Assembly: GCA_964023275.1 (NCBI GenBank)
Contig: OZ029928.1
Location: forward strand, 1,178,001 to 1,242,000
DNA: 64,000 nt
Direction: 5' to 3'
Source of the DNA: Norana najaformis
Lineage: Eukaryota; Annelida; Clitellata; Crassiclitellata; Hormogastridae
Part shown: piece after piece, positions 21,311 to 31,870 of the stretch
How positions within the stretch are numbered: position 1 is the first letter of the stretch
Layout of the letters: every line of letters begins with the position of its first letter
Position numbers and translations under genes: made by a program
The notes under the pieces: generated by a model
Database searches by the model: none
What the model was told of the DNA's origin: nothing
What the model saw: the letters and a program-made list of their open reading frames with translations, nothing else

Positions 21311-22319
21311 TACGCGTGCGAAGATCTCTGCGTTCTTTTTGTTAGGTGTTCGTTGAAGTATAGAAGATCTCTTGACCTCTGGCGAGTGTCCCATAATGAC
21401 TTTCTGGCGCGAAATACGGTAGGCTATCACACGCCTGACATGAAGTGAATATGACAATGACAGGCCTGTGTTTGTGACGCCGGCTACGAGGAATTCTGTA
21501 GGCAAGCGAAGTATCCTTCTCATCCAGCCGTAGACCGAGATATTCTCTACAGTATGCGACTACTGCGCGTTGAGTATTTGCATGAGATTGGACGGGCGCA
21601 TGATGTGAAGTAGCCTCAGAGAAGGTCTGAGGATATTGACTGATACTTGAAACAGATTCTGCATAGTACGCCTCTGTAGTCTATGAATGACGAGGCTGTA
21701 AAAACTCTGTTCATTCTCCATTACATCCAGACGGGCCTTTAGTGTGCAATTCTCCTCGACCAGCTATTAGATTATTTCCGTTGCGATTTTCTCCATGGAT
21801 TCTTCAACTGTTAATAGGAACTTAGCAAACATCTGCTAGATGTTATGGGATAGGCGGTCTGTGAGACGTAAAGCAAGAATACCAATGATATGGTCGCCCA
21901 AAACAAGGTCAATCAACTCATCAGACTTGGCGCCCTTTCCGACATTAGCACGTGTAAATCTTAAAACTCTCCAAAAACCGTGAATATAACGAATCTATGG
22001 CTGTTTCCGAAAAACGATTATGTTAAGGTTCCGGAGTAGGTTGTACATGTATAAAATAAACTGGAAAAATTGAAGAATACGCTCACCATATCCCTATCAA
22101 CCATCTTGATAGAAATCAAATGTCATCTTTCACCTGATGATCTCTTAAACTATCGCCCTATCCCTAATCTCAATTTATTTCCAACATCATGAAAAAGTTA
22201 ACGAATCGTTTAAGTTGTCACCTTTCGTCACAAGAGTGTGTACCTTTGCAATCTGCCTGCCGCAAATATCATTTCACATAAACTGCACTACTTACCGTTC
22301 ACAATCACATAATCAATTC

Positions 22320-22590
22320 TATGGACAACGGGAAAGCAACTGCTCTCATATTACTTTTGATATTGTCGATTATGATATACTCCACCGTCTCGAAATTTCT
22401 GGTCCCGCTGGTGTGCATCTCTTCTGCACCCTCGCATGCGATCAATTCGTACCAGTCAACACACTTTGATGCCAACTGTCTTGAACTGTGGTGTTACACA
22501 ATGTTCTGTCCTAGGCCCGCTTCTGTTTACATTACATTCCACTCCACTCAGTTCAACACTCACAGAAAGCTCTCTAGACTTTCTGAATAT
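22320..22590 (+). pseudogene. RT motif A/B fragment, CR1/L2-like
   Basis: One frame reads ALILLLILSIMIYSTVSKF, a decayed motif A (LLLDLSAAFDTVDH...). Another reads LNCGVTQCSVLGPLLFTLHS, a motif B with PQG altered to TQC. The downstream part is shared with copy B near 58385-58440. Confidence 0.6.
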
Positions 22591-22671
22591 TGACCAGATT
22601 GCGGCTTGGCTTTGGTTGTGCATTCGACACCGGCGCGTTATAAGTTACTATTTACAATTACAATTGCTATA

Positions 22672-22723
22672 GAAATAGCTGGGTATCCTGACATACAAAT
22701 ATGTCAAGATACCCAGCTATTTC
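22672..22723. repeat. 52-nt near-perfect hairpin (copy A)
   Basis: Two 24-nt arms beginning GAAATAGCTGGGTATC and ending GATACCCAGCTATTTC, with one mismatch and a CAAA loop. The duplicated counterpart at 58553-58604 keeps the 5' arm but has changes in the 3' arm. It could be a tiny foldback element or a small-RNA hairpin. Confidence 0.75.
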
Positions 22724-23508
22724 CTCTATTCGATAGCTTCACACCCATTTACCTTGCTAATAACTTGCTTATGTTTTCGGTGTTCAGTATTGGATAGCCA
22801 ATAACAAGCTTTCTACGAATCCTTCTGAGACCGAATTCTTTCCCTTACACACAAGTCAACAAGTCCACAAATTAGATTCACTGATGTTTGTTCAGTAAGT
22901 GAATTGACTGCTGTTTTTTCAGAATGTAGAAACAGTTTGGGCATAACTTTTGACTCTCGCCATGTCTTTTCTGACCATGTAAACCCGTATGCAAATCAAT
23001 TCACTTTCACCTAAGGGACATTTGGAGAATCAGATCTTACGTGCCTCAAGCTCCTTATTGTGATACTATTAATTAACAACCTCCATAGCATCAATACGAG
23101 ACTCGTATTTAAGTCCACATATAATTGTAATTGTAATCTGACATTTATAAAGCACCACTTCAAGAATAACCTCATCAGTGGGGCTCCCGACCCGAACCAG
23201 TGAGACCACGGTCAAATAATACATGCTTCAGGCGCTTGTGAAACTGCGGAAGGCACAAACTGAGAAGCTCGAGCCGCAGCTCTCGATAAATGTAAGCTTT
23301 TATTTCATGATGTGTTAAGAGGATAATAAATGGACTCCTAGATATTATATACAAGAACACTTAAGCATTATAAATACTTAAGTATGTACGTATGGACATC
23401 ATTATAAAATGCAGCATAAGAGAATTTGGTTAAGGCAATTGTCTTTAAATCGAACACAATTGAAGTTGATAGAACTCAAAAAGAAACCATAATATACTTT
23501 TATTACAG

Positions 23509-23853
23509 ATCCCCAAATCGACATGACAGTTAGCACATCATATTCAGACGTCGTGGAAACTGAAAACGTCAATATTTCATGTTCGCTTCGGTACAACGGT
23601 TCTCAAACACCAGCTCCAACTTTACAACCTTATTTCAATTGGATGAATTCCTCTGAACAAACTTTTTCTCTTTCCTACAGTAATACTACACTTGACTTGA
23701 CCATTTCTCAGATTACAGTGACTGCCGGTCGAAAAAATATTACTTCATTCAGTTGCGATCTCTACTTCCGTTTATCATCAAATGTCTCTGGATATGCGTC
23801 AAATACTCCGACCACGAATTTAAACGCCAACAGTTCCATTGTTGAAGTACTAT
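23509..23853 (+). CDS. Ig-like domain exon D2, receptor copy A
   Basis: A 345-nt phase 1-1 exon between the acceptor TTTTATTACAG and the donor GTAAGT, coding about 115 residues. Ig hallmarks: cysteine in NISCSLRYNGS, tryptophan in YFNWM, a second cysteine in FSCDLYF and a final cysteine before the donor (EVLC). Seven N-x-S/T sequons are present (NIS, NGS, NSS, NTT, NIT, NVS, NSS), so it should be heavily glycosylated and extracellular. The exon at 59387-59731 is its duplicate, same length, about 90% identical in protein with nearly all changes in the first half. The exact Ig set is uncertain because the disulfide spacing is not classical. Confidence 0.75.
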
Positions 23854-24084
23854 GTAAGTACTGCGCTGTATCTCTGCAATATTTTTAGTTTCTGAAAGGA
23901 GAAATTTCTTAATTTAGTAATATTTTACTAGGGACTAAAGAGGATATCCTAGCTTTCCTGACTCAGAGAATGTATCATAAGGCAAGAAGAATCCTTTAAC
24001 AGTTTTAGTTTATGTATCTTTATTGGTTCAAATAACATACAAGTGGACGCAAACTATCACACCATTACATCTTTGCACATATTA

Positions 24085-24170
24085 GCCAGTGCGACATGGT
24101 GGTCTATCGGTATCGCATTTAGTCAATGATCATGGGGTTGCGAGTTCGACCCCGTGAAACGACCTCTGCT
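24085..24170 (+). repeat. tRNA-derived SINE-like fragment
   Basis: Contains TGGTGGTCTATCGGTA (box A-like) and, about 35 nt on, GCGAGTTCGACCCC (box B-like), the arrangement of an internal RNA polymerase III promoter in tRNA-derived SINEs. The arms do not form a full tRNA cloverleaf, so it is not called as a tRNA gene. Duplicated at 59965-60045. Confidence 0.5.
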
Positions 24171-24239
24171 TTAACTTTAACTGCCACGCTGATTCCCTAC
24201 TATTTTTATTTTTAAAATAAGTAAGAGATATTTTCAACA

Positions 24240-24440
24240 CACAAAGAATTTGAATTGAACATGCTTAAAGTAATGAAAGTTATTCGATTTGCAATATGTA
24301 TTTGGAAATTACGAATTACATGAGAAAATGAAATTCAATTACAAATTACATATTACAAATTACCTTGATGCAGAGTAACAAAATACAAATTATAAATTAC
24401 AATAGTAATTGAAATTACGTAATTTCAATTACATCAATAA
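24240..24440. repeat. AATTACA-rich repeat with 28-nt palindrome
   Basis: Repeated AATTACA/TTACAAAT units ending in a perfect palindrome at 24405-24432 (GTAATTGAAATTAC and its complement). Copy B has the same block at about 60150-60301 with one mismatch. Probably the remains of a mobile element end. Confidence 0.6.
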
Positions 24441-24753
24441 GTTGTCACAGTCTCCAAAATATTCATTCTAGTTTTCATCCAAGTTAAAAACTTGGTATTT
24501 TTATTAAAATGTTTCGGTGATCAAAGCGTATCGTTGTTTTATCTTTCAACATAGTTTTGTAAGCTCATTTTACACATAATTACGGTAATATTAAGCTTAT
24601 ATGTTCAGACTCTGGCTTCGGTTTCTCACCTTCGATGCCACGCTGTCCTGGAATTCTCAAATTCTCACCTTACAATTCTGAATGGGAATTGGTTGGTTGG
24701 GCTAATTTTTGGATAGAATCATTTGCGAAAGTGAGTGTTTTGCCTCTTTGAAG

Positions 24754-25017
24754 ATCGTCCTTCTTTCCCGGAAATTCTGGCCACATCTTCTGGATTTGAT
24801 GCATGTGAAACAAAGAATCTAACGTGTTACTCGGATGGAAATCCTCCGCCGAATTACAGTTGGGTGGATCTAACATCTGGAAATGTAACAGATGCACAGA
24901 AGATCATTGCAGAATGCGGAGTTAGCTACACCTGTAATGCGTCAAACATAATAAGAAATGAAGCCTACACCAAATCATCGATGTTCTACGAAGCCTCGAT
25001 TACAAATAACACATGCA
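24754..25017 (+). CDS. Ig-like (I/C2-type) domain exon D3, receptor copy A
   Basis: A 264-nt phase 1-1 exon (acceptor CTCTTTGAAG, donor GTAAGT), about 88 residues. It reads LTCYSDGNPPPNYSWVDL, the C...G.P.P...W pattern of I-set/C2 domains, then ECGVSYTCNASN with the second Ig cysteine. Five sequons (NLT, NYS, NVT, NAS, NNT) are present. It is the third extracellular domain if spliced after D2, with matching phases. Copy B's equivalent would lie just past the window end, because the sequence preceding this exon reappears at 63680-63870. Confidence 0.75.
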
Positions 25018-25303
25018 GTAAGTATTTTATCATGCTCTTAAAAGCGATAGTTTCAAGATGCTACTTTCTACTGCGTTGCTTACAGCAAGGCCTGCTACAA
25101 GTCTCTCACATTAAGCCTTGACATACCGGTGATAATTACCAATGGCTTACTTTACGGAGGATGGTGAAATGAGACTAAATCTGCATCAATTATGTGTTTT
25201 TCTTTTATTCAGGAACCTCTACATAGTATATACATGTCCTTTGTAGGACTACATACAGTAAACTCTCAAAATGGCAATACATAATAGGCTTATGCACACA
25301 AGC

Positions 25304-27464
25304 AGCTGGTCAACATGATTTTTGCTTCCTTAATAAATTTTGGTGATTCTAGCAGTGTTGCAGTCGCTAATATTAGAAATGAACACAGAATTTATCACGT
25401 GAAGTTTTTATGAAATTGCCGAAAGTTTGCGTCATAATGGTTTCCATTGATAATCGTAATTAACATATTGCTAGTGTTTAGTGATAATTTTGACATACTT
25501 ACTAATTATGTAAGTGACGTACTGAATATATTTATTGAGTCACTAACATAACTTAAATTGGGGCTCACCATTATGGTAATATTTTCCTGCTTTTCAAGCG
25601 TTAAGTATCGTGGTGAGTCCAAAATGTCACGTAAATGCGTCAACAGCTGTGATACGTTTTGTTACATCTGCGGTGAGTTCACTTTGAAATCTCAAAAGAA
25701 GACAATGACTTCGCTTGTTAAGAACGCGTACGAACTGTATTTTGGATGTAAATTTGGCGATCAGGATAAAGATTGGGCACCTTATATTTGTTGTAAATCT
25801 TGCGCAGTCAATCTCACAGCATGGATTAATGGTTCTCGTCCGTCTGTGCCTTTTGCTGTTTCGACGATATGGCGGAAGCAGAAAGATCATGTTTCAGACT
25901 GTTTTTTCTGCTTAACAAATGTTTTCGGCCATTACTTCAAGAGCAAGAAATCAATTGAATATTCCAATCTTTCAATCGGCACTGAGACCACTTCCACATG
26001 ATTACAGTCTTCCTGTGCCCAAGCCACCAGCTGTTTGGACCATCGACGATATTGTGACAGAGGAAACAGAAGACTCCATTGATCCTGATTTCCAACCACT
26101 ACATTGCTGTAAGCCTCATTTGATAACTCAACCTGAACTAAATGACCTAGTCAGGGACTTAAATTTATCAAAGAGTCAAACGGAATTGCTGGGCTCTCGG
26201 CTTCAGGGATGGAATCTGCTGGCACAAGGAACTAAAGTTTCTGTATTTCGCAAGCGACATGACGATTTGATCAAGTTTTTTGATAAAAACGATACATTAT
26301 GTTTCCGGAAAAGATGTTGAAGGATTCTTTGGCGCACTTGGCTGTCAATATGATCCGCAAGAATGGCGACTGTTATCGATTCATCGAATTAAGCCTTAAA
26401 GCAGTTTTATTACACAATGGAAATATGTGTCCATGAATACCTCTAGGGCATGCTATGCACATGATATAATTTAAAGCTGTTACTGTCAACTATCCAGTAT
26501 AGTAAGCATAACTGGAATTTGTATGATGACTTGAAAGTTGTAGCACTTCTGGTTGGCTGAATCTAGGGTATACAAAGTATTGTTGCTTCATTTGTGAGTG
26601 GGACAGTCGTGCAAGAAATTCCCATTACATCAAGAAGGACTGGCCATGTCGCAAACGTTTGGCACCAGGCCAAAATAACGTTCGTCACTAACCACTTGTT
26701 GATCCCAGTAACGTATTGTTGCCACCTCTTCACATAAAGCTTGGACTAGTGAAGAACTTTGAAGAAAGAGGGAAAGGGGTTCAAGTACTTAAGATACAAG
26801 TCTCCTCGCATAAGTGAGGCCAAGATACGAGAAGGCATATTTGTTGGTCCACAGATCTGGGAACTGATGAATGACATTCACTTTGACGAACTTCTGAATA
26901 AAGTTGAGTTAACTGCGTGGCAGTCTTTGAAGGACGTTGTCAGCAACTTTCTGAGCAATAACAAATCACCAAATTATGTTCAGCTGGTTGAAAAAATGCT
27001 TCAAGTATTTCATCTAATGGAAGTAAAAATGTCACCAAAAATACATTTCTTGCATTCCCATCTGGATTTCTTCCCAGCAAATCTTGGTGACCTCAGCGAC
27101 GAACATGGCGATTTTATCAGAACATTGCCACAATGGAGAAACGATACCAGGGTGTGTGGAGCACTAATGTGGTGGGTGATTACTGTAGGACACTGGTCAG
27201 AGAAGCTTCTGACATTGAATACAGGCGAAAATAAGCCGCAGTTCAGTTTTAGAGTGTCCACAAATTAAATTATAAGTACATTGTAAATGTATGCACTAAG
27301 TTAATTTTTAGGTATTTCTTTTTAAAATCTTGCATACAATTTTTCTCAAAAACCTTACGTGATACAAAAAATATGAGAACACCATTGTATTTAGCGTGCC
27401 AAATTCTATATAAAACAGCTAAAGTTTCTTCGGAAGCAAAAAAGTTAAAATTTGTTGACCAGTG
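25304..27464 (+). mobile_element. Old, diverged member of the CACTG transposon family
   Basis: The right end reads TGTTGACCAGTG (27453-27464) and the left end CTGGTCAACA (25305-25314), imperfect inverted repeats matching the family termini with one base changed. An inner block TTTTTGCTTCC is also inverted between the ends. About 2.16 kb. The outermost left bases are degraded (GCAGCTGG for CACTGG) and no clear target duplication remains. Confidence 0.7.
25624..27268 (+). pseudogene. Transposase-like pseudogene, diverged from the CACTG family ORF
   Basis: Aligns with the intact protein at 46802 in pieces: 25624-26001 (cysteine pairs FCYIC, CCKSC, DCFFC), 25919-26320 (LNDLVRDLNLSKSQTELLGS), a gap of broken frames around 26330-26750 that still shows LCHFVLWDS-like text, and 26759-27268 (SPKIHFLHSHLDFFPANLGD). 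Frameshifts and stops separate the parts. The Cys and His pattern and the C-terminal block are preserved despite extensive amino-acid divergence, so it is an older relative rather than the same subfamily. Confidence 0.75.
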
Positions 27465-27689
27465 GAATTATCGACAATCATCCGATACTGCAGCCTGTAA
27501 GGATCTTCTGATCTCACACAGGACTTGAAATACAGTAGAGACAGCTCAAGAAACATTATGAGCTTATAAATCTTACCTATTAGTTTCGCTAGATATTATT
27601 ATTATTATTATTGCTATTGTGATCATTATTATAATAGGCGTCAGAAACGACTTGCAGGGTGTCGGAACATTTTCAAATATGAAACAAAT

Positions 27690-29816
27690 CTATTGTTGCT
27701 GGAGCAAGTAGAGCTGCTGTGGCGTCCTGGCCTGCACACTGGAAACAGGTCGACTAGCTGCACCTCCGAATCTCGTGATCGTGTCTGTAAGCGCCGTGGT
27801 GAAGAAGCAACCCTGAGTTAGCGGTCGCGTAAGTGTAGAGCGTTCTGTGGGCGTTTCTTCGATGGAGCGCAAGAACTTCCAGTGTGGATCGGACGAACAT
27901 CCAGCACCACCAACTCCCTCCTCTTCATCGCCGTCGTCGTCTGCTTCGAAGGCGCCTGCGTCGTGGGCTTCACTGACCCAAGCGTCGAAGTCTCCTCGAC
28001 CTCGACCCGCCGGCTGACCTTCGACAGGCGGTGTGGTTTCTTGACCCAGAGGATCGGTTGGGGCCCGTCGGCTGGGTCTCGACGACCAGTTCCAGGTTCT
28101 CTCCTTTTCTTTAATCTTGGCTTCAGGCACGCCCTTCTCTCCTTCTTTGATTTCAGCCGTCTTGTTCTTCGTTGTATTGTTGTCGATGAAGAACTTGATT
28201 TTCGACTGGGTACTCTCGCTCGCTGCGTCGAGTGCGAGTTCTGAGATCATGAATTCGTCTGATTGCTTCTTCTGAACTAAATTCTTCAGATAACGTTCCT
28301 CTTTTCTCCTGTTAACCATTGTAAATGCTTTGTCATAGCTGGAGTCAATCGCTTCTTCTTCCATCGATGGAAGGTCGCGCGGAGACAACTGTTCCCGGTC
28401 AGGTAGAAGACAAGGGAAATTATGAGGTAGCGAAGAAGCATGGTATGAATGGGTAGAATGTTCATCGCACTGATCTGAGGCTGTCTTCCGGCCGGTGATT
28501 GTTCTCTGGAATTGCCAGTCTTCACTTAAATCTGGCTCCAAGAATGTGCCATTAAAGGCAACCGCGTTAGATCGCTGGATGGCAATGGAGAGGCGTTGGA
28601 ACAGGAAAGAAGTCTCTCTCTTGTCTCCCGATACTTGGGTTAAATGGCGACCGATTTTCTTGATGAGGCTAAAGCCTTCCTGATTTATGGGGCCTAGAGT
28701 CTCGAAGGCCAGAGGGACGAAGCAGTGTGTCGAGAGAATATCACTGTATTTTGAGGTCTTTCGTTCTGCTGCGATATCAGCAGCAGCACCTGCGACCACG
28801 GCTGTACCTGCGACCACGGCTGTTCTGGATCGATAAGAGACTGCCAGAGTATCGATTACTATGGCGTCCCAGGTCAAGCATTTACCCCCTTCCCAAGGAA
28901 TGAGGGTTGCTCCATCAGGTCGTCGGCCGTCGGACCTAACCAATCCTGCTGGTTCTTTACTTGATGGAAAGCCAGCCTTCACGAGGGCGCGCCACACGAT
29001 GTCATTGATACAGGCGTGTCTTGCTGTTCTCCCTGGGCCTAAAGGGCATGCTAGACCGTGCGAGCCGTCCGCAGTGACCAGAAACCCGCAGGGGCAAACG
29101 TGAGGGGCGCACAAGTCTATCCCAAGTCTTAGGCCTGTTGCGATTCGTACAGCCTCATCGTCTAGCCTCAAGCCGCAGGCACTTATGGGCAGCGCCAAAA
29201 GCCAGTCGCCAGAGTGTGGTGAAGAAACTGCCTTAAATCTGGCTTCGTGGTACTCGGATGATATTGAGGCTCTGAGGGTTGCCAGACTCTTTTGGATAAG
29301 TGGGCGGTCCCAAGTTGCCTGTTTATTGGATATTGGGGCCTTGGGATTGGGGGCATTTAATTCGGCTGACAAGCGGGTCCGGGCTTGTTCCAAAGGGCAA
29401 TACGGGGGCAGGTCGCAAGAGGTAAGAATGGAATCCTGTAACGTCGTGGTGCTTGCGGCTGAAGCCAAGAGGGCGGGAAGTGCCAGCGAGGACGCGCGAC
29501 GTATACCAAGACCTCCGTCTCGGACAGGTAAAGATGCCTGATCCCAGCTTTGATCATTCAGAGCCAAGTTGAGCATGTTGGTGAGGCCTTTGCACAGCAG
29601 TTGGTCGAATGTGTCAAGACCCGGGTTGTCCATGCATGGTGTGCTGCGGAGTGTGTGGAGCAGGGTGCAAGAGCTTAGTGAGTTGCGAAGAAGAATTATG
29701 GCATCATGCCTAGATATGTAAGCCGGACGGTCATTCCCTAGTGATAGTTGTGCGCATCGCTTCTCCAGTGCATCCCTTAGAGCTCCGCCCGTGGAAAGAG
29801 GTGCGCCAAAAGACAA
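27690..29816 (-). pseudogene. Thumb, CCHC and PD...D endonuclease region with a long C-terminal extension
   Basis: A 708-codon open frame. Residues 95-120 (LPVRDGGLGIRRASSLALPA) and 204-220 (DWLLALPISACGLRLDD) are thumb and linker blocks. Residues 241-267 have CPCG...H...C...H, a CCHC-like cluster. Residues 299-317 read RPDG...WD with 15 residues between the aspartates, close to the PD-x12-14-D signature of restriction-like endonucleases. Recognisable homology stops near residue 425 (NAVAFNGTF). The remaining ~285 codons are hydrophilic, with a K/E-rich stretch and an acidic DDDGDEEE patch, and I do not recognise them. The frame is broken from the RT upstream. Confidence 0.65.
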
Positions 29817-29822
29817 ACATTG

Positions 29823-31743
29823 TCAGAAGGTGTGACCGTGAAACAGTCTAGAGGAGATGGCAGGTTGGTAGATTGGATGTGTTATCACTTCGCACTTACT
29901 GACATTTAGTGTCAAACCCATTTCGCCCGCGACCCTGATAATAGATTCGACGTCTGCCGCCACTACGGATGCTTTCCCACCCAGAGTGAGGTCATCCAAA
30001 TAGCCAAGGCGTAGAGGAGAAGAAAGACCGGTCAGAAGCGGGTGAATGGGAAGACAGAAGAGAAGTGGACCGAGAGGATCTCCTTGCTGTGGACCTGTTT
30101 GTGAGAGTATAGTAAAATCGCCGTATTTAAGAGAGGAAGGTCTGGAATAAGCCAAACTGCAGTAGGGGTAGAGCTCCGGAATGACGTCCGATATCGCCGC
30201 CAACATGTGAGTGCGGCTAAGGCTATTAAAGGCGTTGCTGAAATCAAGTTTGACCAGTACTGAGTCGGGGATAAGTTAGTGAGAAAGCGCCTGGCGGCGT
30301 GCACCGCCGCCTCACAGCCCCCTGGAGTCCCAACTCCTAGCTGGAAAGGAGCGAAGTGGTCAGACAGCTGAGCAACGGCGAAAGCGTTAGCGCATTTAGA
30401 AGCCAGGCGTCTCCAATAATAACCAATGGCAATCGGCCGAATTCCCCCCGATCTCTTCCTGAGGGCGAACAAGGTGCCCCCAAACAAGAATTGACTAATA
30501 TCGTCTGGACATATCCCTGCCAGCAAAAGGTTCGTAAGGGAAGTCAGGGATTTCACAAGGCTGGGGACGACCTCCTTGCAGTTTACTAAGTCGAGGATGT
30601 GCTGGGGGCGAATTCCGTCAGGACCGCCCGCCGAACCCGCCGGAAAGGAGCGGACTGCACGCAAGACCTCGCCTTCGGTGACGTGAAGAGGGGGCATGTC
30701 TGAAGCTGATGGTAATGTATTTTGCGTGTCTCGAGGCGGAGGATGCTTTGTACGCAGTTCCTCAGCAGATTCCAAGTCGGCTTGAATGGGGAGATCATCA
30801 GAGCATAGAATTCTAACGGCGGCGCGTACTTTACCATCCTCAAGTTTTGCAGAAACCGCCTTTGCGATGCCGTCTGTGTCTGATCCTGCGGTTGAGCGTC
30901 TAAAGTCAGTCCTGCCTCTGTGGTGGAGATGGAAAAGCGAGCTCCTGCTGCCATCTGAGACCGAAAGGCGTCCATCCTCTTCTTGATAAGGTGGGTTAGG
31001 TTGTGTCTCTTGCCCCCTCTCGTTGGATGTGCGAGGGAAGAGCAGCCGAAAACCATCAACCTAATCCAGGCGTCCCGATCTAGTGGGCTGCGAATGATTT
31101 TGTCCATGATTGTAATTAGTATATTAGCCATTGCCGGCCTTGCACCCCTAGGAATGTGCTTGATCAGGCTGCCCGGATAACTTGGATGGTCTAGGTGAGA
31201 ATCCGCCGACACAGGTACTTGATCAGTGTCTACATTAGGGGAAGACAGCGATTGACTATGACTGAGGGCTATGCCCGGCGCCGCTGGTGGAGCAAGCGTC
31301 GAAAGGGGCGGTTTGTGCGACCCTGGACAAGGGTTGTTCCGTGGGCCGTGTTTGTGAAGAAGGCCGTCGACAAGGTGCAACTGTCTAGTAGCCTTGCAAA
31401 CGCTACAGATTCCCTTGGCCTTCTGCGTTGTTTGTGATAACGGCCATGGTTGAGTGACAAATTCAGCCGTTTGACTGCCAGAGTGAGGATAGGGACTCGC
31501 TCGGCGACGACGCGATGAAAGGGGGCGTTGCGAAAAAGTTTCTGAATCCTTAGAAGGCCTTTGAATCATTGCAGAGTGATACCAAACAGCCGTTAGATAT
31601 ATGTTAGACATATGATCGGCCTTTAACAGAACAATATGTTGCCATGACGATTGTGACGTCGTTGGCCATTTGAATATAGTTTCCGGCCTGCTGCCGACAA
31701 TTTTGAAACGCGCGATATCGCTAAAGATGGAAACATTTATCAA
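29823..31743 (-). pseudogene. Zinc-finger N-terminus and reverse transcriptase of the RLE-type element
   Basis: Frame 31743-30586 carries C113-x2-C116...H132...C139 with the block GLLHKHGPRNNPCPGS. Frame 30775-30032 carries RT text AGGPDGIRPQHI, SGGIRPIAIG and PGGCEAAVHAARRF. Frame 30206-29823 carries motif B GPQQGDPLGPLLF and motif C LGYLDDLTLGG with the catalytic YxDD aspartates intact. Frame changes near 30.7, 30.2 and 29.82 kb break the protein. It would copy element RNA at a nicked target. Confidence 0.75.
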
Positions 31744-31870
31744 ACCCTGATATGTTGTGTCCTGAACCAGTTGCCGTTGACGGATGAAATCTTCGGAGTC
31801 AGAAGGCGTAGACAGAATAAGTGATGTAGAAATCCTGCCCTAACGCTGATTGAAACTCGATATATTACCA

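Larger units (their letters stand above)
27690..31743 (-). mobile_element. GC-rich non-LTR-type retroelement with restriction-like endonuclease motif
   Basis: A minus-strand element of about 4 kb with GC content visibly higher than its surroundings. Order: N-terminal C-x2-C...H...C zinc motif, reverse transcriptase, thumb, C-terminal CCHC-like cluster and a PD...D endonuclease motif. This order matches elements that carry a restriction-enzyme-like endonuclease (R2/CRE/NeSL type) rather than an apurinic endonuclease. Several frameshifts inactivate it. Its ends and target site were not determined. It lies in the D3-D4 intron of receptor copy A. Confidence 0.7.

Noticed and set aside
24085-24170. 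Candidate tRNA gene
   Set aside because: Box A and B-like sequences are present, but the acceptor and T arms do not pair and the same fragment is duplicated in copy B; treated as SINE-like.
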